Source: FEN-1139 sp964396375 (GTDB taxonomy: Bacteria > Myxococcota_A > Polyangia > Polyangiales > Polyangiaceae). From it: 64,000 nt of DNA. Where the stretch lies: NCBI GenBank assembly GCA_964396375.1, contig CAYNEY010000015.1, positions 44,985 through 108,984 on the forward strand, written 5' to 3'. A model generated the notes under the pieces. It ran no database searches. It was not told where the DNA came from and was given only the letters and a program-made list of their open reading frames with translations. This document shows, piece by piece, positions 54,674-63,609 of the stretch (its first letter is position 1; the number at the start of each line of letters is the position of its first letter). The translations under genes were made by a program, and so were the position numbers.

Positions 54674-55039
54674 TCAGCGCACTACCTTCTCGAGAACTGA
54701 GAGGAGCTTCTCTGGGTTGAAGGGCTTCACCAGCCAGCCGGTGGCGCCGGCCTGCTTGGCCTCCTGGCGCTTCTGCTCCTGGGACTCGGTGGTCAACATC
54801 AGGATCGGTACCCCACGGCAGGTTGGGTGTTTGCGTGCCTCGCGGATGAACGTCACCCCGTCCATCACCGGCATGTTGAGGTCGGTGATCACGACCTGAA
54901 AGGCCCCAGTGTCGAGGGCTTTGACCGCTTGGGCACCATCCGGCGCCTCCACCGTCTCATAGCCTGCCTGGGTGAGCGTAAAGGTGACCATCTGACGCAT
55001 GGTCGCGGAATCATCGACGACCAGAGCCCGCCTAGGCAT
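54674..55039 (-). CDS. cheY: Response regulator CheY
   Basis: A 121-residue single receiver domain from ATG 55039: ALVVDDSATMRQMV, the phosphorylation site in ITDLNMPVMDG (Asp about 51), LMLTTES and the switch Lys in LVKPF. It is the diffusible output of CheA. It overlaps the STAS gene by eight bases and precedes cheA by 13 bases. Confidence 0.93.
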   Translation of the reverse strand: MPRRALVVDDSATMRQMVTFTLTQAGYETVEAPDGAQAVKALDTGAFQVVITDLNMPVMDGVTFIREARKHPTCRGVPILMLTTESQEQKRQEAKQAGATGWLVKPFNPEKLLSVLEKVVR

Positions 55040-55394
55040 CAAGGGCCTCCTGCTCTTGGGATACGAGCTGCTCCAGCAGGGGCAGGAGCCCCACGGATTG
55101 CGCGCAAACGCGGAGCGCCTCGGAGACATTCACCAGCTGAAAAGAGCGGTTCTCGGCGCGAGCCCGGGTGTGCCAGTGCAGGCAGAGCTGGAGGAAGGCG
55201 GCGTCGATGTAGGATACCTGGGAGAGATCCACGAGCAGCCGCGGGTCTCGGGAGAGGGCCTCACCGAATTCGCGATGCCGCTCTGCCACCGAGGCGAAGC
55301 TCTGCTCGGCGGAGAGCGCGAGGAGCGGACGTTGCGTCGGGGGGGCTTTTCTTTTTGACACCGATGGGGACAACGGACGGTGGGCGGCGGACAT
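55032..55394 (-). CDS. STAS-domain protein, first gene of the chemotaxis operon
   Basis: A 120-residue protein from ATG 55394. Its second half is a STAS fold of the anti-anti-sigma type: RLLVDLSQVSYIDAAFLQLC with the typical Asp-x-Ser-x-x-x-x-x-Asp strand, followed by LVNVSEALRVC. In STAS regulators a Ser near this position is phosphorylated; here the site reads YIDAAF, without an obvious Ser. A STAS protein leading a chemotaxis operon suggests that the system may control something beyond flagella or pili. No kinase partner is encoded nearby. Confidence 0.8.
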   Translation of the reverse strand: MSAAHRPLSPSVSKRKAPPTQRPLLALSAEQSFASVAERHREFGEALSRDPRLLVDLSQVSYIDAAFLQLCLHWHTRARAENRSFQLVNVSEALRVCAQSVGLLPLLEQLVSQEQEALDA

Positions 55395-55545
55395 AAGGCA
55401 AAATCGTCCAGAAAATGAGGGATCGAGAGACGAGTCGGCCGAAATGAGCAAGGTGCCGCGGTGCTGGAGGGTGATGGAGGCCAAAGGTGTGGTTGCGACG
55501 GGTCTGCGGTGGTGGCACGTTGGGCAGAACGTGGAGGTACGGCAG

Positions 55546-55962
55546 ATGGGAAAGTGGCGAGCGGTGGTAGCCGATGATTCGGCGGTGATGCGGCAGCTGA
55601 TCGAGACGGCCCTCACGACAGCGGAGGACTTCGAGGTGGTCGGTTTGGCCAAAGATGGAGTGGAGGCGAACCAGCTCGCCAAGCGGGTAGCGTTCGACGT
55701 GATGCTGCTCGACGTGAACATGCCGCGTCTCGATGGCTTGACGCTGCTGGAAGGCCTCCACCGGATGAGGAGAACTGTTCCGGTCGTGATCTGCTCCAGC
55801 ACCGCCCAGGAAGGCTCACCGCAGACCCTGCGTGCTCGGGAGCTCGGTGTGACCCATTTCGTGGAGAAACCTGGGGGGAGCTCGGGACGCAACACCGAGG
55901 AATTTCTGAGTGATCTTCTGGCTGCGGCGCGCGCTGTGGCAAAATCCGCGATGCCTGGTTAA
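55546..55962 (+). CDS. Single-domain response regulator, CheB-receiver type
   Basis: A 138-residue receiver domain from ATG 55546, with GGAGG eight bases upstream. RAVVADDSAVMRQLIETAL, the phosphorylation site in LLDVNMPRLDGLTLLEGL, VVICSST and HFVEKP are the pattern of CheB and PilG/PilH-type receivers. The methylesterase domain is absent and is found instead in the separate cheB at 56935. It is divergent from the STAS-cheA operon across 151 bases. The four bases at its stop overlap the frameshifted HDOD gene, which runs towards it. Confidence 0.88.
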   Translation: MGKWRAVVADDSAVMRQLIETALTTAEDFEVVGLAKDGVEANQLAKRVAFDVMLLDVNMPRLDGLTLLEGLHRMRRTVPVVICSSTAQEGSPQTLRARELGVTHFVEKPGGSSGRNTEEFLSDLLAAARAVAKSAMPG

Positions 55963-56820
55963 GTCAACTCGGCGCGCAAGACCGGCTCCAATCCTTCCAG
56001 GTTCTGGACGGTGAGCCCGAGCCGGTCGATGAGTTCAGGAAGCTCTCGGGACCGAGTCTCGTCGGCGAAGCCAAAGCCCAGATCTGCCGCCAGGATCTCA
56101 GCCAGCATGACCAGTTGGGTGAGACGGCTGGTCGAAGCGAGCGGAGTGTCGTGGCTGTCGAGTGCCTCAGCGATGTCCGGAGGCATCTGCCCGAACGTGA
56201 GCAAGCGATGGGTCAACGCGGGATGGAGCTCCCGGAGGATGGACCAGAGGTGGTCGAAGGCAAGAGCCGATCGTCGATCGCGTTGCTCTCCGAGGGAGAT
56301 CAAGGCTGCAGCGATGCCGATGTCATGCAGCAGTCCCGTCAGATAGGCTGCAGAAGGATCGCAGCCGACGCTGGGTGCGAGGTGGCGCGCGGCGGCTGCG
56401 GTCAGCCACGCTGTGCACCCGCAACCGTTCCATGGGCTCCATGAAAGTTGGCGCGCGAAAGACGCGACTCTCGACCGCTACCCGATAGAAGAGGGCGGCT
56501 GCACGGGTAAGCCCCATGCGACTGACAGCCTCGAGCAGTCCCCGCGGGGGGTGTGCTCCCGCCAAGGCCGCAGATTGCGCGAGGCGGAGCACCTCGCCGG
56601 CCAGTACCGGATCCTGCTCGAGGATGGCTACCATTTTCCCGAGCGAAGCGTCAGGATCTCGGGAAAGATGGAAGAGTTCGAGGGCCGTCTTTGGCAGCAG
56701 CGGCGGTCGGTAGGTGGGGCTCGCGAAGTGCTGGAGCAACCAACCGCGGAGGACGGGAGCGCTGTCGAGCTCCCCCGAGACCGGAACACGGGCGACGGGT
56801 GTCGGGGCAGGGTGGGCCAT
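55959..56820 (-). pseudogene. HDOD-domain protein gene with a frameshift
   Basis: Two minus-strand frames together read as one HDOD protein of about 285 residues. The first runs from ATG 56820 (MAHPAPTPVARVPVSG, ILEQDPVLAGEVLRLAQSAA) to MERLRVHSVAD near 56400. A shift by one base then restores AAAARHLAP, LTGLLHDIGIAAALISLGEQ and the rest to 55959. Removing one C near 56398-56403 joins the frames as HSVADAAAARHLAP. Either the gene is inactive or the base is a sequencing error. HDOD proteins act in signalling and often sit in chemotaxis clusters. It is divergent from cheB. Confidence 0.8.
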
Positions 56821-56934
56821 GCCTGACTCGTACGGCCTCTGGGCAGGGAGAATAAGGCCGCGTTTGCTCGCGGGATCGGGTACCCCGCTTAATACGGCGG
56901 AGGTGTCGACCGTAGCTGAGGGGCGGCACCGAGA

Positions 56935-57984
56935 ATGCCTACCCGTGTCCTTGTCGTCGATGACTCCGCGCTGATGCGGAACCTGCTCACCGAGGTGATC
57001 GAGCAGGATCCTGCCTTCGAGGTGATCGGCACGGCGCGTGATCCCTATGATGCATGGGACAAGATCAAGCGTCTTGGGCCGGACGTCGTGACCCTGGACG
57101 TTGAGATGCCACGGATGGATGGGCTCTCCTTCCTCGAGCGCCTCATGCATCTTCGGCCGATGCCGGTGGTGATGGTCTCATCTTTGACCGAGGCCAACTG
57201 CGATACCACGCTGCGTGCCCTCGAGCTCGGAGCGGTCGACTTCGTGACCAAGCCCAAACTCGAGGTCGAGCGGGGGACTCGGGAACTCGGAGCGACGTTG
57301 CTCGAGAAGTTGCGGATCGCGGCGCGCTCCAAGCCCCGGACGCGAGTGCGGCGCTCGATTCAGCCGACCCACCCGACCCAGAGCAAGGCACCACCGGCAC
57401 GATTGCTGCGCACCACGATGCAGGTGGTGGCGCTTGGAGCCTCGACGGGCGGCACCGAAGCCATTCGCGAAGTCTTGATGCGGATGCCGGCGGACGCTCC
57501 GCCGATCGCGATCGTGCAGCACATGCCCATCGGCTACACCAAGGCCTTCGCGGCGCGGCTGGATGGACTGTCAGCGATGAGCGTGCGGGAAGCGGAAGAT
57601 GGATCCCGCCTTACCCAGGGCTCGGTGCTGATAGCGCCCGGAGATCGGCACATGACGCTGGAGCGGAGTGGGGCGGATTACCGGGTGCGCGTCTTCGACA
57701 GCGAACGGGTCAATCACCACCGTCCAAGCGTGGATGTGCTGTTCGAATCCTGCGCCAAGTTCGCGGCGAAAAATGCCATCGGGGTGCTGTTGACCGGAAT
57801 GGGTGCGGACGGTGCGGTGGGGCTACTTTCCATGCGCCGTGCCGGTGCGCACACCATCTGCGAGGATGAGTCGACCTGTGTGGTCTACGGGATGCCGCGG
57901 GAAGCCGTCGAACGCGGGGCCGCCGAGCGCGTGTTGCCGTTGCCGGACATCGCGCGGGCGATCCTGAGTGCCGCCCAAGGCTAG
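56935..57984 (+). CDS. cheB: Chemotaxis methylesterase/response regulator CheB
   Basis: A 349-residue CheB. The receiver domain has VLVVDDSALMR, Asp55 in TLDVEMPRMDG and VTKP. The methylesterase domain has the catalytic serine in GASTGG (Ser170), the histidine in VQHMPIG (His196) and the aspartate in LTGMGADGA (Asp292), so the triad is complete. It removes methyl groups that CheR adds. It lies on the other strand from the main operon, beside the frameshifted HDOD gene. Its stop shares the CTAG with the convergent lipoprotein gene. Confidence 0.95.
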   Translation: MPTRVLVVDDSALMRNLLTEVIEQDPAFEVIGTARDPYDAWDKIKRLGPDVVTLDVEMPRMDGLSFLERLMHLRPMPVVMVSSLTEANCDTTLRALELGAVDFVTKPKLEVERGTRELGATLLEKLRIAARSKPRTRVRRSIQPTHPTQSKAPPARLLRTTMQVVALGASTGGTEAIREVLMRMPADAPPIAIVQHMPIGYTKAFAARLDGLSAMSVREAEDGSRLTQGSVLIAPGDRHMTLERSGADYRVRVFDSERVNHHRPSVDVLFESCAKFAAKNAIGVLLTGMGADGAVGLLSMRRAGAHTICEDESTCVVYGMPREAVERGAAERVLPLPDIARAILSAAQG

Positions 57985-58451
57985 GTGCCGGCGTCGACGG
58001 CGGGCTCTGGCTCTGGAGTGGGGTTTCCGCAATCGCAAGGGCCGAAGCTCGAGCCATCAGCCAAGCAGGCTTGGCCCCCCACGCAGGCGCCGGGACCGAC
58101 GCAGCGCTGGGTCTCGCCAGGACGGCAGACAGGCGGAGGTGTCGCGGGCGTTTTTGGCTGGGGTGGTGGCGTGCGCGGGACCGACAAAGTGCGCAATCTG
58201 GCGTTGGTGCAGCGTACCGAAAGGGTGTTTTCCGTGAGCTGGATCTCGTTGCCGGGCGAGCCCGCCATTTTGGCTTGCCGCCGCGCACCCTCGACCGCGA
58301 AGCCCTGTGCGCCACAGAGTTGGTTGGCCTTTTCGATGCAGGCGTTCTGATTCTTACAGGTGATGTCGTAAGCGCCCGGCGCTCGCTCGCTCACGTTGGC
58401 GGCAGAGCAGGCGACGAAACATGGAAGAACCAGCATGAACCAGCGGGACAT
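57981..58451 (-). CDS. Cysteine-rich hypothetical lipoprotein
   Basis: A 156-residue protein from ATG 58451 with the signal MLVLPCFVAC. The mature part has several cysteine pairs (ITCKNQNACIEKANQLCGAQ), a Pro-rich linker and a Cys-rich end (CRPGETQRCVGPGACVGGQA, LADGSSFGPCDC). The last motif is a short repeat common in myxobacterial surface proteins. It converges with cheB, overlapping by four bases. No family function is known. Confidence 0.75.
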   Translation of the reverse strand: MSRWFMLVLPCFVACSAANVSERAPGAYDITCKNQNACIEKANQLCGAQGFAVEGARRQAKMAGSPGNEIQLTENTLSVRCTNARLRTLSVPRTPPPQPKTPATPPPVCRPGETQRCVGPGACVGGQACLADGSSFGPCDCGNPTPEPEPAVDAGT

Positions 58452-58605
58452 GCGGAGTCGATACGCCCAGCTCGCGCCGCTGTAAAGGGGCTTTGGCGGC
58501 CCCCTCTGGTCGCGTGACCAAGGTGACGAGCCCAGCCCCGGATGAGCCAGCAGAGGTGCAGGAGGCAGCGCCAACGCGGTGGCTTCCCAAAAAAGGAGCA
58601 CGGAG

Positions 58606-59706
58606 TCAGTAGGGCTCGCTGTAGCAGAGACCGTCGGCGTTCAAATGGCCCATGGTGCTCGCATTGAACCCCACGAACTCCGCGAGGTTCGAGAGGGCCA
58701 CCGAACCGGAGTCGAAGGTCATTTGTGTGGGTTGACTCGGAAGATGATACAGCGCTTCGTCCACGCAAGAACGCCAGGGCAGGGGGGTGCCCTGGGCATC
58801 GGTGATGGCAGGGAGTGATACCTGTTCGAGCTCTGCCATCGTTACCAGATGGCCGTTCTCGGTCTCGCGAGCGTGGGCCGCGAAGTGATTGAAGAGCGGG
58901 AGGTTCTCATGGCTTGTGGCGGGCCAGAAGAGGTGATCGGTGTGCACGGTGATCTGCGCAGTGGTCGTGCCGCGAGAAAGGAGCTGGATCCCGCGCTGCG
59001 ACTCCTCTCCCTCGAGGGCCCCGCCGGTGTTGTCCGGGTTTTGGCAGTTTCGTGAGTGAACGTTTCCCGAGAACTCAAACTCGAAGGCGACCGAGCTCGG
59101 GAGGCTGGAGAAATCATAGGCAGGATCGCTCGAGGTGCAGTCAGTGCCGGCTAAGTCAGCCCGTCCGGAGAGCAAGGCGCGCGCCTCACCCTCGATCATC
59201 CGGGTGACGGCCTGGTCGTCGGGCTCCACGTTCACGAACACCGCGTCCGCGGTGGGTGCGACCAAATCGAAGCTGAAGGCGTAACGCTGATCGGCCTCGA
59301 AAATGCCCGTGAGATCGTCGATCGGGAGGCGGATCGCCACGCGCCCCGCCCCGCCCCGGTCGAGCGCGTCCCCGGGCTTTGCCAGATCGACCACGAAGGG
59401 ACCCTCGCGGAGCGCCAGGGTTTCGCCAAGCACGCTCGGATCACCAGGGTCGCGATCTGGTGCCTCCGAGAGCCGGATCTTGTCGATACAAACCAGGATG
59501 CGTTCGAAGTTGACCGCCCAACCATCGACGAAGGCCACTTCTTGTCCGGCGGCAGGGGGGAATGCGTAGCCGTTAGCGCCCAGGCTCTCCGCTGACACCG
59601 TGATCTCGAGCGTGCCCATTTTTGCGCTGTCCTCCTCGCTGCAGGCGAAGAGCGCAGCGCCGAGCAGGGCGCCCAGAACCAAACGTTTGCGATGATCGTC
59701 CCACAT
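58606..59706 (-). CDS. Hypothetical lipoprotein under probable Fur-family control
   Basis: A 366-residue exported protein. The signal ends GAALFAC (Cys about 22). The mature part is beta-rich with a few His/Cys residues (TVHTDHLFWPATSHENLPLF, FNHFAAHARETENGHLV, SCVDEALYH), which could bind a metal. A perfect palindrome (59749-59763) lies about 43 bases before its ATG, matching the one in front of the TonB receptor. It is encoded next to the Fur-family gene. A metal-binding or metal-uptake role is inferred from this context only. Confidence 0.72.
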   Translation of the reverse strand: MWDDHRKRLVLGALLGAALFACSEEDSAKMGTLEITVSAESLGANGYAFPPAAGQEVAFVDGWAVNFERILVCIDKIRLSEAPDRDPGDPSVLGETLALREGPFVVDLAKPGDALDRGGAGRVAIRLPIDDLTGIFEADQRYAFSFDLVAPTADAVFVNVEPDDQAVTRMIEGEARALLSGRADLAGTDCTSSDPAYDFSSLPSSVAFEFEFSGNVHSRNCQNPDNTGGALEGEESQRGIQLLSRGTTTAQITVHTDHLFWPATSHENLPLFNHFAAHARETENGHLVTMAELEQVSLPAITDAQGTPLPWRSCVDEALYHLPSQPTQMTFDSGSVALSNLAEFVGFNASTMGHLNADGLCYSEPY

Positions 59707-59748
59707 GGCCTACCTCACTCTGATTGACGCCGATCCCTCTAGCCTAGA

Positions 59749-59763
59749 TGCAACTGGGTTGCA
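59749..59763. promoter_or_regulatory. Probable Fur-family operator (TGCAAC-TGG-GTTGCA)
   Basis: A perfect 15-base palindrome lies in the 70-base gap between the Fur-family gene (stop 59777) and the lipoprotein gene (start 59706, minus strand). The same core, GCAAC-N3-GTTGC, occurs upstream of the TonB receptor. Two matching sites in a metal regulon encoding its own Fur-family protein make an operator likely. Confidence 0.72.
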
Positions 59764-59776
59764 AGTGGAATCCGCA

Positions 59777-60208
59777 TCAGTGGCGGCAGTGGGCGCAGCG
59801 TCCGCGGATTTGAACCTCGGTCACCTCGTTCTCGGTGACTTTGCCGCGAAGGGTTACGTCCAGACACCCGAGACAGGACACGGCACCGCATTCGGTGCAG
59901 ACGAAATGGGGGTGCCGATCATGGTGAGCCGGGCGGTTGTGCAGAAGCCCGAAGCGCCATACCCCGTCCCCCAGCTTGGTCCGGATCAGGATCCCAAGCT
60001 CGCTCATGGACACCAAGTTGCGGTAGATGGTGACCCGGTCGAGGGAAGTGTGTGAGAGCGCTTCGGTGAGCTCGGCATGGCTTGCGGGTTTGTGCCAAGT
60101 ACTGAGCTCGCGGAGCAAGAGCAGACGCTGTTCGGTCACGCGCACGCCTCGCTCCTGCAAAATGGCACGGAGTGTCTGATCTGTGACTTGCTTCAACCTT
60201 CCAGCCAT
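59777..60208 (-). CDS. Fur-family metal-dependent repressor
   Basis: A 143-residue Fur-family protein from ATG 60208 (an ATG at 60247 is also possible). The DNA-binding domain has GVRVTEQRLLLLRELSTW and SLDRVTIYRNLVSM. The metal-binding half has RPAHHDRHPHFVCTECGA, and the structural zinc cysteines lie in CTECGAVSCLGC and the final CAHC. Whether it senses zinc, iron or another metal cannot be told from sequence. It lies between two lipoprotein genes and should bind the palindromes at 59749 and 63588. Confidence 0.9.
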   Translation of the reverse strand: MAGRLKQVTDQTLRAILQERGVRVTEQRLLLLRELSTWHKPASHAELTEALSHTSLDRVTIYRNLVSMSELGILIRTKLGDGVWRFGLLHNRPAHHDRHPHFVCTECGAVSCLGCLDVTLRGKVTENEVTEVQIRGRCAHCRH

Positions 60209-60234
60209 GGGCCCCCGTACGATACTCGAAGCGC

Positions 60235-61005
60235 TCAGGGCTGCCACTCGATGCGATAGCCATGTGCGGCGCGCAGCCCTTGGAACAGTGTGTTCGAGGT
60301 GGGATCATCGAGGGAGTCGGGGATCTGGTTCAAGTGGGTGAGCTCGGTGCCAACCGGGAGGTGTCCGAAATCGACCCGCGCGAACCACACCTCGGGTCTT
60401 ACCCGGAGGACGAGAGTTCCGGTGTGGCTGGGCGTGATGTCGACCGGAATGGGAGTAACGATCCGCTGCTTGCAGAGGGGGTTGGCGCCCGGAGTGGCGG
60501 GGTCGGACGAGGGGAGGGCGCGGTTCTGGCCAATGGTGACAACCCCGCGGAAACGCCGCGCGACGCCGTCTTTGGTCGCGGTGCCAGCGTAGGTCAAGAT
60601 CGGCGTCGGATCGTTTTGTGCGTCGATCTCGCCGCCAGTCAGCCACACTTCACCAGTGGCTGCTGGCTCCAACGTGCCGTGACCGGGCTCACCGAAGCGG
60701 ATCAGCTTTGGGTCGAGGGCATCGAAGGTCATGCCGGAGCGCACCTCGGCCGTGTAAAGACCTGGCAGGATGCAGGCCGTGTCCTGCGCACCCAAGATGG
60801 GCCTCGCGCGGTTCAGATAGAGTGCGCCCACATGCAGCTCGGCCTGGTCGAGTTCCACATCATAACCCGTCTCCGTCCTGAAACGGGCGGGGTTCGTGGT
60901 TGTCTCGTCAGCGCCCGCGAAGGCCGAAAACTCAACCAAGCCGCTGCCCGTCTCGCCAGAGCAGGCAACCACCACGCAGACCATCAGGGGGGGTAACCTG
61001 CTCAT
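60235..61005 (-). CDS. Hypothetical lipoprotein in the TonB receptor operon
   Basis: A 256-residue exported protein from ATG 61005, whose start overlaps the receptor stop as ATGA. The signal ends VCVVVAC. The mature part is beta-rich, with a recognisable early stretch VELDQAELHVGALYLNRARP, and has two cysteines near the middle (DTACILPGLY, NPLCKQR). Co-translation with the receptor suggests that it binds the substrate or helps the receptor, but no family was recognised. Confidence 0.75.
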   Translation of the reverse strand: MSRLPPLMVCVVVACSGETGSGLVEFSAFAGADETTTNPARFRTETGYDVELDQAELHVGALYLNRARPILGAQDTACILPGLYTAEVRSGMTFDALDPKLIRFGEPGHGTLEPAATGEVWLTGGEIDAQNDPTPILTYAGTATKDGVARRFRGVVTIGQNRALPSSDPATPGANPLCKQRIVTPIPVDITPSHTGTLVLRVRPEVWFARVDFGHLPVGTELTHLNQIPDSLDDPTSNTLFQGLRAAHGYRIEWQP

Positions 61006-63554
61006 GACGCTCCTTCGTCGAGGTCGACCGTGAGTGACACGAACACCATCCGCGGCGCACCTGCGGTGAAATGCCGGACTGGCACCAGCGTCGGGAGTCC
61101 CCCCGGTCCCGCGAAATAGGACGCGTAGTTGTACTCCCCGAGGCGGTAGCGACGATTCAGAAGGTTTGTGATTTCGAGACCGAGCTCGAAGGCCTGGTAG
61201 CGGAGTGAGGTCGAAGTGTCGATCGAGAGGATCACGTCACTGGTTTGGTCATAAGGTAGGGCTCGGCGACCAATGTAGGTGACGCCGAGGCCTGCGGTTC
61301 CGATGAGCGGCCTCCGGGCGAGCGAGAAGGGAAGGGTCTGGCGGAGGGTGGTGTCCGACCGCACCACCGTGCTCGGAACATAGGGTACCGCGTTTCCCGT
61401 GTCATCGAAGCGTGAACGCACCAAAGTCACGGAGAGATTCTGATCGATGAGCTGGTCAGAGAAGCGCAAGGCAGCCAAGCCACCGAGGCGCGTAGTGCCT
61501 TCAGCGAGCGTGTTGCGTCCCTCCGTTTCGCTGAAGATGAGGTCACGGTCGACGTGGGTTCGAAATGCCACCACGCGCCCCGCGAAGCTGCCGAAGTCGA
61601 GGGTGCGAGCCACCATCACCGCCGCTTCCATCGCCTCCACCCGCGCGAACGGTGTGGTGCGATCGTCGGAGATGTAGCTTGGATCCATCGAGCGAACCCC
61701 CTCGCCGTAGCCGAGCGAGAGCTGAAGCCCGACCGCGGGGGAAAGGAGCAAGCTGGCCCGTGGGAGCATCACGCTGGCGGCTGTCGACGAGCGCGCCGTC
61801 GGATCGCGATAGCGCCCAAAATCCTGCTGGCTGAGACAGCTCTCATCACCAGCTGGGTTGGTCCGAGAGCCCTGACGAACCTCGTTCTGTGCGCAGTTGT
61901 CGAGCACGTTGTATGCGAAATGGTTGGCGCGGATCCCCCCGCGCAGCGTAAGAAAGGAGAGCGGACGCAGTGCCGCGTCGACGAAGAGCCCGATGTCACC
62001 GAGAGCGTAGTCGAGATCCAACTCCCGACGGTAGGGGACCCCGTTGCTCGACTGCAATCGTAGCTGGGTACCGCTCCCGAAATCCCCGCGTGCCGCATAA
62101 CCCGCCTCCAAGGTTTGAGCCAGCCCACCGATGCTTTGTCGGAGCAGTTTGGACCCTCGTGAACCGAGGGTGAAGGAAGAGACGGAGGTGTCGAGGGCAT
62201 CCCCTCGTTGGGCGTGGGGGGTCTGCTGGGGGAGCTGAACATCACTCAAGTAGCCGGTGAAGTTGGCCACCATCCTGAGATCGCGACGGATCAGGTAAAC
62301 GAGGGCGCGATCGCCCTTTGGGCTCGTCCGGTTCCCGAGTTCGAGGGCCACCGAGTACCGGCTCGAATCCCCACCCTGACGGGTGTCGTAGGTGTCGAAG
62401 AACCCAACTCGCCCCGCGCGGTAGTCGTCTTCGCGGAGAAGCCCCGCTGAGCCGTAGTGGGTGACGTAGGCTTGGGTGACCACTCGGTAACGAGTCTGCT
62501 CGCTGAGCTTCCCTTCGACTTGGGCTATGGCAGATGCCCGGGTGGCGTCGCGGTTCTGCCCGTAGCCATCGGTGCGGTTGAGCTCCGCGGCTCCGAAGGT
62601 GTGCTGGTTCATGCCCTCTGGACCGTAGAGAACGAGCAGGCGTTTTGTCCCATACGAGCCGAGGGTGGACTTCAGCGTGATACCGCGGGGCCGCCAGCCG
62701 AGGTGGTAGTCGGCGCTGCCCGCGACCGCGAAGTTTCCTTGGTGGGGCTCGAAGGGGCCCTCCAGCACACGCAGGGCGAGGACCGTCTCGGGAATGATGA
62801 AGTTGGTTTCAGCGTGACCGTTGCCGTGAATGTTTCCAAGCTCGTTGATCGGGACAGAATCGACCGTAAGCTCCAGATCTTGGCCCTCGCGCGCGTCGAA
62901 TCCGCGCAGAAAGATCTGGTGGGCGTGGCCCTCACCGCCTTCGTTCGTAAGCAGGATCCCTGGTGCGAGCTCGAGCAGGGAGGCCGCGTTCTTTCGGGGA
63001 ACGGCGGCGAGTTGGCCCACCTCGATGAAGAAGTCGGAACCGCCACGGCTGGGGGGCGGTCGGAGACCCTCTACGAGCACCTCGGTCGTTGCAGCGTTTG
63101 CTGCTGGTGCCGTGAGGGCCTCGACCGGCGGCGGTGTGGCGCGGGGCAGACTGGGTTCGTGTGTCAACGCCGGTTTCTGCGGGTTCGGGGGCGATAGAAC
63201 GGCGACTGAACGTGCTGGGAACCCATACCGGACGCGGATTTTGGCCGGAACGGCGATGCCATTGCGTGTGGCCGGCGAGAAGAGCCATTTCTTCACTGCG
63301 TTCACGGCTGCGAGATCGAGGACGGGATGGCGTGATTCGAGAAGGGTGACACTCGACACGACACCGCTTGCCTCGAGCAGCACCTCGAGCGATACCTCCA
63401 CCGGTTCTGTCCGAAGGGCGCTCTCGGGAACCTCCGCCTCCACCTGCTCGACGACGTGTGGTCTCTCGATGACAGGCTCCTGGGCCAAGGCAAGCGGCGC
63501 CCCGAGACCGAGTCCGAGCCCGAGGAGCAGGGCTATCCGAGCCGGGTGAGCCAT
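61002..63554 (-). CDS. TonB-dependent receptor with an N-terminal TonB-like domain
   Basis: An 850-residue outer-membrane receptor from ATG 63554. After the signal peptide (cleaved near ALAQ, 25), residues 45-112 are a TonB C-terminal-like domain (VSLEVLLEASGVVSSVTLLE and NAVKKWLFSPATRNGIAVPA). A Pro-rich linker leads to the plug (about 160-290), which has QIFLRGFDAREGQDLELTVD, and the 22-strand barrel follows. The plug contains a His-containing loop (GNIHGNGHAETNF). A GCAAC-N3-GTTGC site lies 34-46 bases upstream. The substrate is probably a metal complex, from the Fur-family context only. Confidence 0.9.
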   Translation of the reverse strand: MAHPARIALLLGLGLGLGAPLALAQEPVIERPHVVEQVEAEVPESALRTEPVEVSLEVLLEASGVVSSVTLLESRHPVLDLAAVNAVKKWLFSPATRNGIAVPAKIRVRYGFPARSVAVLSPPNPQKPALTHEPSLPRATPPPVEALTAPAANAATTEVLVEGLRPPPSRGGSDFFIEVGQLAAVPRKNAASLLELAPGILLTNEGGEGHAHQIFLRGFDAREGQDLELTVDSVPINELGNIHGNGHAETNFIIPETVLALRVLEGPFEPHQGNFAVAGSADYHLGWRPRGITLKSTLGSYGTKRLLVLYGPEGMNQHTFGAAELNRTDGYGQNRDATRASAIAQVEGKLSEQTRYRVVTQAYVTHYGSAGLLREDDYRAGRVGFFDTYDTRQGGDSSRYSVALELGNRTSPKGDRALVYLIRRDLRMVANFTGYLSDVQLPQQTPHAQRGDALDTSVSSFTLGSRGSKLLRQSIGGLAQTLEAGYAARGDFGSGTQLRLQSSNGVPYRRELDLDYALGDIGLFVDAALRPLSFLTLRGGIRANHFAYNVLDNCAQNEVRQGSRTNPAGDESCLSQQDFGRYRDPTARSSTAASVMLPRASLLLSPAVGLQLSLGYGEGVRSMDPSYISDDRTTPFARVEAMEAAVMVARTLDFGSFAGRVVAFRTHVDRDLIFSETEGRNTLAEGTTRLGGLAALRFSDQLIDQNLSVTLVRSRFDDTGNAVPYVPSTVVRSDTTLRQTLPFSLARRPLIGTAGLGVTYIGRRALPYDQTSDVILSIDTSTSLRYQAFELGLEITNLLNRRYRLGEYNYASYFAGPGGLPTLVPVRHFTAGAPRMVFVSLTVDLDEGAS

Positions 63555-63587
63555 GAGGTGCTGCACGGCGTCCTGCCTAGCGCAGAC

Positions 63588-63600
63588 GCAACTCTGTTGC
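63588..63600. promoter_or_regulatory. Probable Fur-family operator (GCAAC-TCT-GTTGC)
   Basis: A 13-base palindrome 34-46 bases before the TonB receptor ATG, with the same half-sites and spacing as the site at 59749-59763. It is placed to block transcription of the receptor operon. Confidence 0.7.
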
Positions 63601-63609
63601 AAGAGTGGC

